Positions 1-5,185 are shown, numbered from the stretch's first letter. The stretch is DNA of 5,295 nucleotides from DASPKW01 sp038244055 (GCA_038244055.1 JBBRTW010000483.1:1-5295); one strand, 5' to 3'. Notes: a model not told the origin generated them from the letters alone. Made by a program: numbers and translations.

Positions 1-594
1 CTCCAGCGCGAACTCCAGCAGGTCTGCTTCATCGAGTGCAAAGCCTCCCGAGCGGATTTCCTGCGCGACCAAACTGAAGATGGGCAGATGCAGCTTTGCC
101 TGATCGAGCGGGAGCGCAATCTGCGGGTCAAGCGAAATCGCCCGCGCATGGCCCGCGGCGAACTGCGCCAGGCGGTGGGGGTCGGGAAGTTCAAGGCATG
201 TCTGCTGCAGCCGATGGCCAATTTGCATTACATTCTCGCGCCGGCCGGGCTTGTGCAGAAAAAGGATCTGCCGCCGCGCTGGGGTTTGCTTTCGTATGGG
301 CCGGGGGGCGTGAATGTGGTGGTGCGGCCGGACTGGCAGGAATCGTCGCAGACCGGGCATGTGGAAGGGGCGATCGCGCGGACCCTGACAGGCGACATCT
401 ATCGCGCCGATGATCGGGCGATCTCATCGGTCAATCGGGAAATCTTCGCGCAGCAGCAGTTGCTCGCGGGGAAGATCCGGCAACTCAGGCCGCAGATTGT
501 CCTGGTGCCCGCGGCGGGGGAAAGCGCGCAGGCCGGCGATGGGGATTTGAATGATGATGCGGAATGCTCAGGGGAATTGGGCGCGATGCGCTGA
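1..594 (+). CDS. PD-(D/E)XK nuclease-like protein, 5'-truncated by the window edge
   Basis: Reading frame 1 is open from the first base to TGA at 592-594, giving the last 197 residues; the start lies outside the window. Near the visible N-terminus, FIECKASRADFLRD (residues 10-23) contains an E-x-K triad (E12, K14) preceded by hydrophobic residues. This is the second half of the PD-(D/E)XK nuclease active site, and the upstream acidic residue would be off-window. A conserved-looking block follows at about residues 74-99 (NLHYILAP, then LPPRWGLLSY), which resembles small MmcB-like or phage-type restriction-fold proteins in which the protein becomes a 'WGLL' strand after a 'P.GL' turn. The tail (about 113-197) is helical, Gln-rich around 140-150, then acidic and low in complexity. 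The inferred role is DNA cleavage or repair, but the specific family is uncertain. The downstream neighbour is convergent, so the gene is not in an operon with it. That the frame codes is fairly sure; the function is tentative. Confidence 0.6.
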   Translation, partial: LQRELQQVCFIECKASRADFLRDQTEDGQMQLCLIERERNLRVKRNRPRMARGELRQAVGVGKFKACLLQPMANLHYILAPAGLVQKKDLPPRWGLLSYGPGGVNVVVRPDWQESSQTGHVEGAIARTLTGDIYRADDRAISSVNREIFAQQQLLAGKIRQLRPQIVLVPAAGESAQAGDGDLNDDAECSGELGAMR

Positions 595-666
595 ATGGTG
601 GGGCATCGAGCAGCGGCCCAGTGATTCAAAGCGATTGCTGCGGGCGCATTTCATGAAGAATAGCCC

Positions 667-690
667 CACTGGCAAGAGTGCTTGCCAGTG
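667..690. repeat. Dispersed hairpin repeat, copy 1 (perfect 10-bp stem)
   Basis: CACTGGCAAG (667-676) and CTTGCCAGTG (681-690) form a perfect 10-bp stem around the 4-nt loop AGTG. The flank CCACCC at 691-696 is shared with the copy at 4042-4068. It sits in the 115-bp gap between two convergent genes, where a stem could slow or end transcription from either side. No T-run follows on either strand, so it is not a classical intrinsic terminator. It belongs with the related hairpins at 4042-4068 and 4263-4281. Confidence 0.8.
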
Positions 691-709
691 CCACCCATCA
701 AGCAGCGGA

Positions 710-1210
710 TCAATGCGCCAGCGCCGCACAACCGTGGCCAGACGCACCCGCCGTGACGGCCATATCAAAGCAACCTTGCGGGTAATAGGTCCGCAGCGCT
801 TTCTCGATCTGCGCTTTGCTGGCCCGCACGATCTTCACTTCCATCCCGGCCCGCTGGGTGAGCTCAAGAACCGAGATCGTGCTCGGATCGGCCACCGCGA
901 TCACCAGACGCCCCTCCCACGCCCGCAGCGGCATCACCCGCCACGCCCAGGCGATCTCCGCCGGCAGGTGATCCGCGGCCTGCGCATCGACCCCCACTTC
1001 ATCGAGATTCACTTCCTCCGCGCCCGTCGATCCGCCCAACTGGCTGCACCAGGCCGACCAGACATGCTCGGGCTCGCAGAAGCCGAGCGTGACCGCGATC
1101 TCCCCAAATCGCCGCGGCCAGGACCGCTGCTCGGCAAGAACCTCGTGAATATCCAGTGCCGAAAGCTTTCCGAGTTCCTGCAAAAGTTGTCCGATGCGCT
1201 GCCCGTCCAT
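710..1210 (-). CDS. Stand-alone GspE/PilB N-terminal (MshEN) domain protein
   Basis: This 166-aa protein corresponds to the N-terminal domain of type II secretion/type IV pilus ATPases (GspE, PilB, MshE) without the ATPase part. Residues 5-28 and 34-57 are two 24-residue copies of the MshEN motif. Each starts R-[IF]-G, has G at motif position 10 and ends in Q at position 24, and they are separated by exactly five residues (RSWPR). In characterised MshEN domains this tandem arrangement binds cyclic di-GMP. Residues about 66-150 continue as a typical GspE_N fold: a 'LPAEIA.....MPL' stretch, then 'GRLVIAVADPS', then a final helix ending RTYY. There is no Walker A motif, signal peptide or membrane segment, so a cytosolic c-di-GMP-responsive adaptor is inferred. 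ATG at 1210 is preferred over TTG at 1216 because gagggag (1217-1223) lies six bases upstream of the ATG. Motif copy II is less canonical (A and W at usually aliphatic positions), so it may bind more weakly. Confidence 0.82.
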   Translation of the reverse strand: MDGQRIGQLLQELGKLSALDIHEVLAEQRSWPRRFGEIAVTLGFCEPEHVWSAWCSQLGGSTGAEEVNLDEVGVDAQAADHLPAEIAWAWRVMPLRAWEGRLVIAVADPSTISVLELTQRAGMEVKIVRASKAQIEKALRTYYPQGCFDMAVTAGASGHGCAALAH

Positions 1211-1216
1211 ATGCAA

Positions 1217-1223
1217 CTCCCTC
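1217..1223 (-). promoter_or_regulatory. Shine-Dalgarno sequence of the MshEN gene
   Basis: On the minus strand this reads GAGGGAG and ends six bases before ATG 1210. It is one of only two good ribosome-binding sites in the window, and it settles the start in favour of the ATG over the in-frame TTG at 1216. Confidence 0.7.
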
Positions 1224-1309
1224 GTATCCTCACCAGGCCGATCATCCTCACAACCTACGCTTCAACGTACAATGCAAACCTTCGCACGCCAAAAAGAAAC
1301 GTGTCAAAT

Positions 1310-1339
1310 GACTTTCGGGTCCGATAAGCGGCGAAAGTC
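1310..1339. promoter_or_regulatory. Inverted repeat with CCGATAA core in divergent intergenic region
   Basis: GACTTTCG (1310-1317) and CGAAAGTC (1332-1339) are perfect 8-bp arms around a 14-nt centre that contains CCGATAA (1321-1327) and a nested CCG/CGG pair. It lies between the divergent MshEN and phosphatase-family genes, about 100 bp from each start, where an operator or promoter is expected. CCGATAA equals the core of the -10 element of FliA/sigma-28 promoters (GCCGATAA). A TCAA at 1304-1307 is too close for the usual spacing, so a sigma-28 promoter is only a possibility. It could also be a repressor site or an RNA hairpin in a leader. Confidence 0.4.
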
Positions 1340-1402
1340 CGTGAGAAAGTAGATATGATTGAACGCTGGATGGTGATCGCGATGATTATCTCCCCCTGCT
1401 CA

Positions 1403-1427
1403 CTTCTAACTTCTCGCTTCTAACTTC
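1403..1427. repeat. Tandem CTTCTAACTTC repeat, period 14
   Basis: Two identical 11-mers, CTTCTAACTTC, occupy 1403-1413 and 1417-1427, joined by TCG. The second copy ends ten bases before the ATG of the phosphatase-family gene, so the repeat fills the place where a ribosome-binding site would be. The pyrimidine-rich stretch contains no Shine-Dalgarno sequence. Confidence 0.7.
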
Positions 1428-1437
1428 ATCTTCAACC

Positions 1438-2211
1438 ATGCGCATCTTCTCCTACAACATCCTCACCGGCGGCGAAGGCCGCGCCGATCCCCTGGCCGAA
1501 GTCATCCTCGCGCAGAACGCCGATGTCGTCGCGCTCATTGAGGCCGATGACCTGGCTGTTCTCGATCGCATGGCCCGCCGCCTGAAGATGGATTTTGTCC
1601 ATGCGGTCGGCAACAAGCCCCCGCGCGCGGTGGCCCTCCTCTCGCGCTTTCCTATTCGGGATTCAGTCAACCACGCCCCCCTGCATTCCGGCGCATTGAG
1701 CAACTGTTTCCTTCAAGCGTCAATCGTCGACCCCGGCGGTCAGACCTGGAATTTTGGCACCGTTCATCTTCACGCCCGCGCGGGCGAAGCCGATGAAAAA
1801 ACGCGCGAAGCGGAATTGAAGGTCATCCTCAATACCTTCGCGCCCCTGCGATCTTCCAACACGCCGCACATTCTCCTGGGCGATTTCAATTCCAACTCGC
1901 CGGTACAAAAAATCGACCTCGAAAAATGCAAACCCAGCACGCGCGAGCAGGCGGCCGCCAATGGAGGCACCATTCCGCGCCGCGTTGTGCAATCCCTGCT
2001 CGATCGCGGCTATGTCGATACGCTCCACGCCCTCCACCCCGACCAGGCCGCCGCTCAAGGGACATTCACCACCCAATTCCCCGGCCAGCGCGTCGATTAC
2101 ATCTTCGCTCATTCCATTGCAAGCTCGCGCCTGAAATCCGCCTGGATCGAAACCGATCGCCTGGCGACGTATGCGAGCGATCATTATCCGGTGGGTGTGG
2201 AGATCATCTAA
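1438..2211 (+). CDS. Endonuclease/exonuclease/phosphatase (EEP) family hydrolase
   Basis: This complete 257-aa protein has all the sequence landmarks of the EEP superfamily (DNase I, exonuclease III and sphingomyelinase-like metal-dependent phosphodiesterases): N7 in SYNIL near the N-terminus; metal-ligand E35 in VALIEAD; H110 in GTVHLH; D149 and N151 in LLGDFNSN; D220 in RVDYIF; and the terminal catalytic pair D248-H249 in ASDHYPV. The length matches the minimal domain, with no extra domains, signal peptide or membrane anchor, so it probably acts in the cytosol. The substrate (DNA, phospholipid or other phosphodiester/phosphomonoester) cannot be told from the sequence. ATG 1438 is chosen because the protein begins directly with the first beta strand (MRIFSYNIL), as the family normally does. 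There is no Shine-Dalgarno sequence, only a pyrimidine-rich tandem repeat, so initiation may be leaderless or SD-independent. The gene is convergent with the next one, with only 25 bp between the two stop codons. Confidence 0.9.
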   Translation: MRIFSYNILTGGEGRADPLAEVILAQNADVVALIEADDLAVLDRMARRLKMDFVHAVGNKPPRAVALLSRFPIRDSVNHAPLHSGALSNCFLQASIVDPGGQTWNFGTVHLHARAGEADEKTREAELKVILNTFAPLRSSNTPHILLGDFNSNSPVQKIDLEKCKPSTREQAAANGGTIPRRVVQSLLDRGYVDTLHALHPDQAAAQGTFTTQFPGQRVDYIFAHSIASSRLKSAWIETDRLATYASDHYPVGVEII

Positions 2212-2236
2212 CCCCCTGCTCCAACTGTGACCGGGA

Positions 2237-4117
2237 TCATTTCGCCAGGGCCAGCCCCGCCCACAGCCCGGGGATCGCCAGCGCAGCAGTCTCGGGCGTC
2301 GCGGGATCCACTTTCAACGTGAGTTCTTTCACTCCGTTTAGTTCGATGGTGCCAGAAAGCGGTTCATCCAGGCTGGTTCTGGGTTTGGAGCGGAACAATT
2401 CCTTTCCATCCGCCAAGACGATAAATCGCACCGGCACGGTGGGCGCGACGCCGGAAGGCACGCCCGCGCGGAATGTCAGAAGGTGATACGCCCGGCCAAG
2501 ATCCCAGGTGGCCGATGAGCCGGCCGAGAGAGTCATGCCGGATTCAACGGGCGCGCCGCCGAGGGACATCGGCAGGCCGGCGGCGGTGCCGCCAACGGTG
2601 AGGCCCTCGCCAGATCGAGTGGGGCGCGGTTCGATGCGGATTGGCTTGAGCTTGAGGAGCGGTTCGAGTCGGCCGGGCCCGGCGGCGATTTCGGCGATGC
2701 CCGAGCGCGAGAGAGTGAATGCGCCGCCCGCCGAATCCTCCACGACCAGACGATCGCTTTCGATCTTCACGGACCTGGCGATGTAAACGGAATTGTCGGT
2801 GGTGAGGATGATCAGTTCGCCCTTGCGCGGCTCGGGGTCGTTGAGGATGAGCGCTTGCACCTGGTTGTTGGCATCGAAGCGCTGCAGGCCGAAAAGGACG
2901 GAGGATAGCTCGATCCGGCCATCGCGATAGGCGCGGAGTGTGCCTTCAACAAAATCGCCATTTTTCAGCAAAACACCGGGACGTTTTTCGGGGATCTTGG
3001 CGGCCGACTCCGGCGTCAGATCGCGGAAGATAATGCGGGCGACATTGACCAGGGAGATCGATACATCGCGCCGCTCGGCCTTGGAGTAGCGGACGGCCGA
3101 ATCATCCGCGCGGGCGATTTCGGCATCGGCCAGGAGCGTGCCGCTGCGGAGCATCAACCCGCGCTTGAGCGTGGTGGGCATGGCGGCAGCGCCCGTGGAG
3201 AAGGCGCTGATGCGGACGGAATCGAAGTGGCCGCCCATTGCTTCGCCGCGCTCCTTGCCGCACATGGCCAGTCCCATGAGGGCCGGGCCATCGAGCGCGA
3301 AGGCCTCGGAGGCGAGCTGCTCCCAGGTGTTGCCATCGCGGGAGGTGGCGACGGCGACGGTCCCGGAGCGGCGGGTGAGTTTCAGCCAGAGCGGCGTGGT
3401 GGCGCGGACGGCGATCGTGCCCTGGTCGGTGGATTCACCAGCGCGATTCCGGCGGAAGAAAAACAGCTCGGTGTTGGTGTAGATCAGCGCGGCGTAAGGC
3501 GAATCGGGTTCGGGCGTCGAGCGCAGCATCAGCCCGGCCACGACGCGCTGGGTGTTCTTCACATCGATCAGACGTGCGACGATCTCGGCATCTCCGGGGA
3601 CAATGCTGCGCACCAGGCAGAGCGAATCGCGCTTGGCCCCGATCTCGCCGCCGGCCGATTTGATGCTGTAATTGCCATCGGTGTACTTCGCGTAATGAGG
3701 CTGAATCTGCGGGCCGATGGGCAGCGCCTCCCAGCCGGGGGGAAGTTTGCCGAGTTCAGTACGAACCGGCGGCGCGGCCACATCGCGCGCGGCGCCATCG
3801 CGAAAGGAGGCCTGGAGGATGGTGGAGAGTTCGAGAGAGATGGGCTTCGCGCCGCGCTGGATGGGGGTGACGAGAATCTTGCCGGAAGGATCGAGGGAGA
3901 CCTGGCCTTCGTAGGTTTTGCCGTCGAGTGTGCGGACGATGCCGGCGGCGGCGGGCAGGGAGAGGAGCGTCAGGAAAGTGAAGAGAGAGCGGAAGAGGGT
4001 GCGGCGCGCGATTGGGATGATGCGTGCGGTTGCGGCGGGGCCACTGGCAAGGTTACAGCTTGCCGCTGCCACCCGTGAATCGATCGGCTTCTGATGGGAA
4101 AACACCGGCACCTCCAT
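2237..4117 (-). CDS. Large exported multidomain protein (beta modules, concanavalin-like domain, NPCBM-like C-terminus)
   Basis: I do not recognise a named gene. From ATG 4117 the product is 626 aa. Residues 1-40 form an unusually long, basic N-region (ARR at 37-39). A hydrophobic stretch with an AAA cleavage-type end (41-58) follows, consistent with a Sec signal peptide and a periplasmic or surface location. The mature part has a small beta module with 'DGKTYEGQV' (about 62-105) and a jelly-roll/concanavalin-like region (about 125-304, with VVAGLMLR, PLWLKLTR and GNTWEQLA, as in DUF1349/DUF1080-like carbohydrate-binding folds). Three more short beta modules follow (about 322-364, 383-425, 438-479), each with 'L(K/R)xG' or a similar opening and a hydrophobic end. 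The C-terminus (about 522-626) is NPCBM-like: TWDLG, VRFIVLADGKELFRS and VKELTLKVD. A glycan-binding or scaffold role is inferred, and no catalytic residues are evident. ATG 4117 is preferred because GGAG (4126-4129) lies eight bases upstream. An extension to 4237 would translate a dispersed hairpin and is unlikely. Confidence 0.85.
   Translation of the reverse strand: MEVPVFSHQKPIDSRVAAASCNLASGPAATARIIPIARRTLFRSLFTFLTLLSLPAAAGIVRTLDGKTYEGQVSLDPSGKILVTPIQRGAKPISLELSTILQASFRDGAARDVAAPPVRTELGKLPPGWEALPIGPQIQPHYAKYTDGNYSIKSAGGEIGAKRDSLCLVRSIVPGDAEIVARLIDVKNTQRVVAGLMLRSTPEPDSPYAALIYTNTELFFFRRNRAGESTDQGTIAVRATTPLWLKLTRRSGTVAVATSRDGNTWEQLASEAFALDGPALMGLAMCGKERGEAMGGHFDSVRISAFSTGAAAMPTTLKRGLMLRSGTLLADAEIARADDSAVRYSKAERRDVSISLVNVARIIFRDLTPESAAKIPEKRPGVLLKNGDFVEGTLRAYRDGRIELSSVLFGLQRFDANNQVQALILNDPEPRKGELIILTTDNSVYIARSVKIESDRLVVEDSAGGAFTLSRSGIAEIAAGPGRLEPLLKLKPIRIEPRPTRSGEGLTVGGTAAGLPMSLGGAPVESGMTLSAGSSATWDLGRAYHLLTFRAGVPSGVAPTVPVRFIVLADGKELFRSKPRTSLDEPLSGTIELNGVKELTLKVDPATPETAALAIPGLWAGLALAK
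4042..4068. repeat. Dispersed hairpin repeat, copy 2 (inside the N-terminal coding region)
   Basis: CACTGGCAAG (4042-4051), a 7-nt loop, then CTTGCCGCTG (4059-4068). The inner six pairs (GGCAAG/CTTGCC) are perfect and the outer part has diverged. The flank CCACCC follows at 4069-4074, exactly as after copy 1. On the coding strand it encodes VAAASCNLASG, part of the long N-region before the signal-peptide core of the exported protein. Confidence 0.7.
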
Positions 4118-4125
4118 GTGGGTTG

Positions 4126-4129
4126 CTCC
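4126..4129 (-). promoter_or_regulatory. Shine-Dalgarno sequence of the exported protein
   Basis: On the minus strand this is GGAG, eight bases before ATG 4117. It favours that start over the in-frame upstream ATG at 4237 and over the internal GTG at about 4072, neither of which shows a comparable site. Confidence 0.5.
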
Positions 4130-4190
4130 GTCTTTGGTATCGCCCGAAAGCTTGGGGGTTGTCGGGAATCTTTGCAACTCTTTTTCGTGG

Positions 4191-4209
4191 CATGGGCTTC
4201 CAGCCCATG
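4191..4209. repeat. Dispersed hairpin repeat of the GGGCTTCCAGCCC type
   Basis: CATGGGCT (4191-4198), loop TCC, AGCCCATG (4202-4209): a perfect 8-bp stem with a 3-nt loop. It lies in the divergent intergenic region between the exported-protein gene and bioD. The sequence differs from the CACTGGCA family, but the build (8-10-bp stem, tiny loop, GTGGCA-type lead-in) is the same, suggesting a related repeat class. No protein-coding role is supported. Confidence 0.75.
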
Positions 4210-4262
4210 TGAGGGAAAAGTGCGATTTGAGATTCAAGACCGCACGAAATCAACAGGCCCGA

Positions 4263-4281
4263 CACTGGCAAGATGCCAGTG
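4263..4281. repeat. Dispersed hairpin repeat, copy 3, just upstream of bioD
   Basis: CACTGGCA (4263-4270), loop AGA, TGCCAGTG (4274-4281): a perfect 8-bp stem sharing CACTGGCAAG with copies 1 and 2. It ends 28 bases before the bioD ATG, so it would probably fall in the 5' untranslated region or over the promoter of bioD. Confidence 0.8.
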
Positions 4282-4309
4282 CTACGAGGAATGAATACAA
4301 TCTTCATCA

Positions 4310-5038
4310 ATGCTCCCCCCCCTTTCAATTCCAGGCCTGTTCATCACCGCCACCGACACGGAAGTCGGCAAGACCGTGATCGCCGGCGCGGTCGCGCATT
4401 ATTTTTTGAAGCGCGTGCGCAGGGTGGCGGTGTGCAAGCCGATCGCCAGCGGGAGCGTGCGGCGGCGGGAGGGGCTGGTTTCGGAGGATGCGGAGTTTCT
4501 GGCGTCGTGCGCGGATGCGCGGTTCCCGCTGGACATCATCTGCCCGGTGCGGTTCAAGGAGCCGCTCGCCCCGGCCATCGCGGCCGAGCGGGCGAAAGAG
4601 CCGGTGGATTGGGAGGCTGTCGGGCGGTCGTTGCGGCTGATGTCGGCCGAGAGCGAGGTGATGGTCGTGGAGGGCGTGGGCGGGGTGATGGCGCCGCTGG
4701 ATGAGCGGCATACGGTGCTGGATCTGGCGCGCTGGCTGGGATTGCCGGCCGTGATCGTGGCGCGGCCGGGCCTGGGGACGATCAACCACACGCTGCTGAC
4801 GATCGAAGCGCTGCGGCGGGAGGGTGTGAAGATCGCGGGGGTGGTGATCAACCGATATCCGGCCGATGGGGCTTCGATCGCGGAAGAGACCGCGCCGCGC
4901 TGGATCGAGAAATTCGGGAAGGTTCCGGTGCTGGCGATCGTCCCGGATTATCCGGGTCTCAAGCGTCCCCCCCTGCCGGCGACGGTTCTGTCGCCGATCG
5001 ATCGGGTGGACTGGGAGAGGCTGGCGGGGATTTTATGA
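4310..5038 (+). CDS. bioD: ATP-dependent dethiobiotin synthetase
   Basis: BioD closes the ureido ring of biotin: it converts 7,8-diaminopelargonic acid, CO2 and ATP to dethiobiotin in the cytosol, the penultimate step of biotin synthesis. The 242-aa product has the family landmarks in order: P-loop ATDTEVGKT (residues 14-22; the more common first residue is G); KPIASG (43-48, K43 being the expected substrate/phosphate-binding lysine); SEDA with D60; EGVGG (121-125, with metal-binding E121); GTINHTLLT (156-164, the usual 'NHTLLT' dimer/substrate segment); and VINR (179-182) of the nucleotide-binding end. Length is normal for the family. ATG 4310 places IPGLFIT directly before the P-loop, as expected. 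No Shine-Dalgarno sequence is well spaced: GAGGA (4286-4290) is 19 bases away. An 8-C run begins at codon 2. No other bio genes are in the window, so this copy stands alone, convergent with the 5S rRNA gene. Confidence 0.95.
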   Translation: MLPPLSIPGLFITATDTEVGKTVIAGAVAHYFLKRVRRVAVCKPIASGSVRRREGLVSEDAEFLASCADARFPLDIICPVRFKEPLAPAIAAERAKEPVDWEAVGRSLRLMSAESEVMVVEGVGGVMAPLDERHTVLDLARWLGLPAVIVARPGLGTINHTLLTIEALRREGVKIAGVVINRYPADGASIAEETAPRWIEKFGKVPVLAIVPDYPGLKRPPLPATVLSPIDRVDWERLAGIL

Positions 5039-5050
5039 GCAATCAAGAAT

Positions 5051-5085
5051 GACTCACCGCGGAGGCGCAGAAGTCGGAGACGAAT
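5051..5085. repeat. Possible degenerate dispersed repeat (CACCGCGGAGGCGCAGAAG type)
   Basis: The stretch starting ACTCACCGCGGAGGCGCAGA resembles the 'caccgcggaggcgcggag' elements that litter some bacterial intergenic regions and yield spurious 'THRGGAE' peptides. Only one copy is in the window, so the assignment rests on memory of such elements. The 147 bp between bioD and the 5S gene contains no other gene. Confidence 0.3.
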
Positions 5086-5133
5086 CGTGAAGGCGCTTTT
5101 GAAAATGGGCGTCCAAGCAATGACCCTCGCGCG

Positions 5134-5175
5134 CAACAAAGAACCCCGATCGAGTTTTGAATTCGATCGGGGTTC
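5134..5175 (-). terminator. Intrinsic terminator of the rRNA operon
   Basis: Arms 5163-5175 and 5141-5153 form a perfect 13-bp GC-rich stem (GAACCCCGATCGA with its complement) around a 9-nt loop. On the minus strand it is followed at once by TTTGTTG (5140-5134), a short U-run. It begins 11 bases beyond the 5S 3' end, the expected place for the rrn terminator. The plus-strand side lacks a T-run, so it probably serves bioD less well, although the stem could still hinder read-through. Confidence 0.88.
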
Positions 5176-5185
5176 AGTTGGATAA

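Noticed and set aside
1302..1307. TTGACA on the minus strand as a -35 box for the MshEN gene
   Set aside because: At 16-18 bases downstream the sequence is CGAAGG-like, not a -10 hexamer, and ATTGTA at 1268-1273 is too far away (28 bases). A housekeeping promoter cannot be supported.
551..1327. Long plus-strand reading frame of 258 codons opposite the MshEN gene
   Set aside because: It is rich in R, P and H as expected for an antisense shadow in GC-rich DNA. It crosses the hairpin repeat and the intergenic region and shows no recognisable motif, whereas the minus-strand frame has clear MshEN motifs and a Shine-Dalgarno sequence.
1355..1423. 22-codon frame starting MIERWMVIAM
   Set aside because: It is hydrophobic and follows the CCGATAA palindrome, but it has no convincing ribosome-binding site, is very short, and ends in the tandem repeat; chance is likely.
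2212..2236. Terminator between the convergent EEP and exported-protein genes
   Set aside because: The 25-bp gap contains no stem of useful length and no T-run.
3227..4078. 283-codon plus-strand frame opposite the exported protein
   Set aside because: Its composition (G, A, D, E, R) is typical of a shadow frame; it ends inside the hairpin repeat. The opposite strand encodes a protein with a signal peptide and recognisable domains.
4118..4237. N-terminal extension of the exported protein to ATG 4237
   Set aside because: The added 40 residues include translation of the 4191-4209 hairpin and lack signal-peptide character. ATG 4117 has a GGAG site eight bases upstream.
4053..4328. 91-codon minus-strand frame containing TGILPV and GWKPMPR peptides
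   Set aside because: These peptides come straight from translating the hairpin repeats at 4263-4281 and 4191-4209; such peptides are a common source of false gene calls. It overlaps the start of the exported-protein gene in another frame.
4291..4704. Alternative bioD-region start at ATG 4291, or 4273, in another frame
   Set aside because: That frame gives an R/G-rich product without motifs; the frame from 4310 gives a full BioD with all family motifs. GAGGA directly abuts ATG 4291, leaving no spacer.
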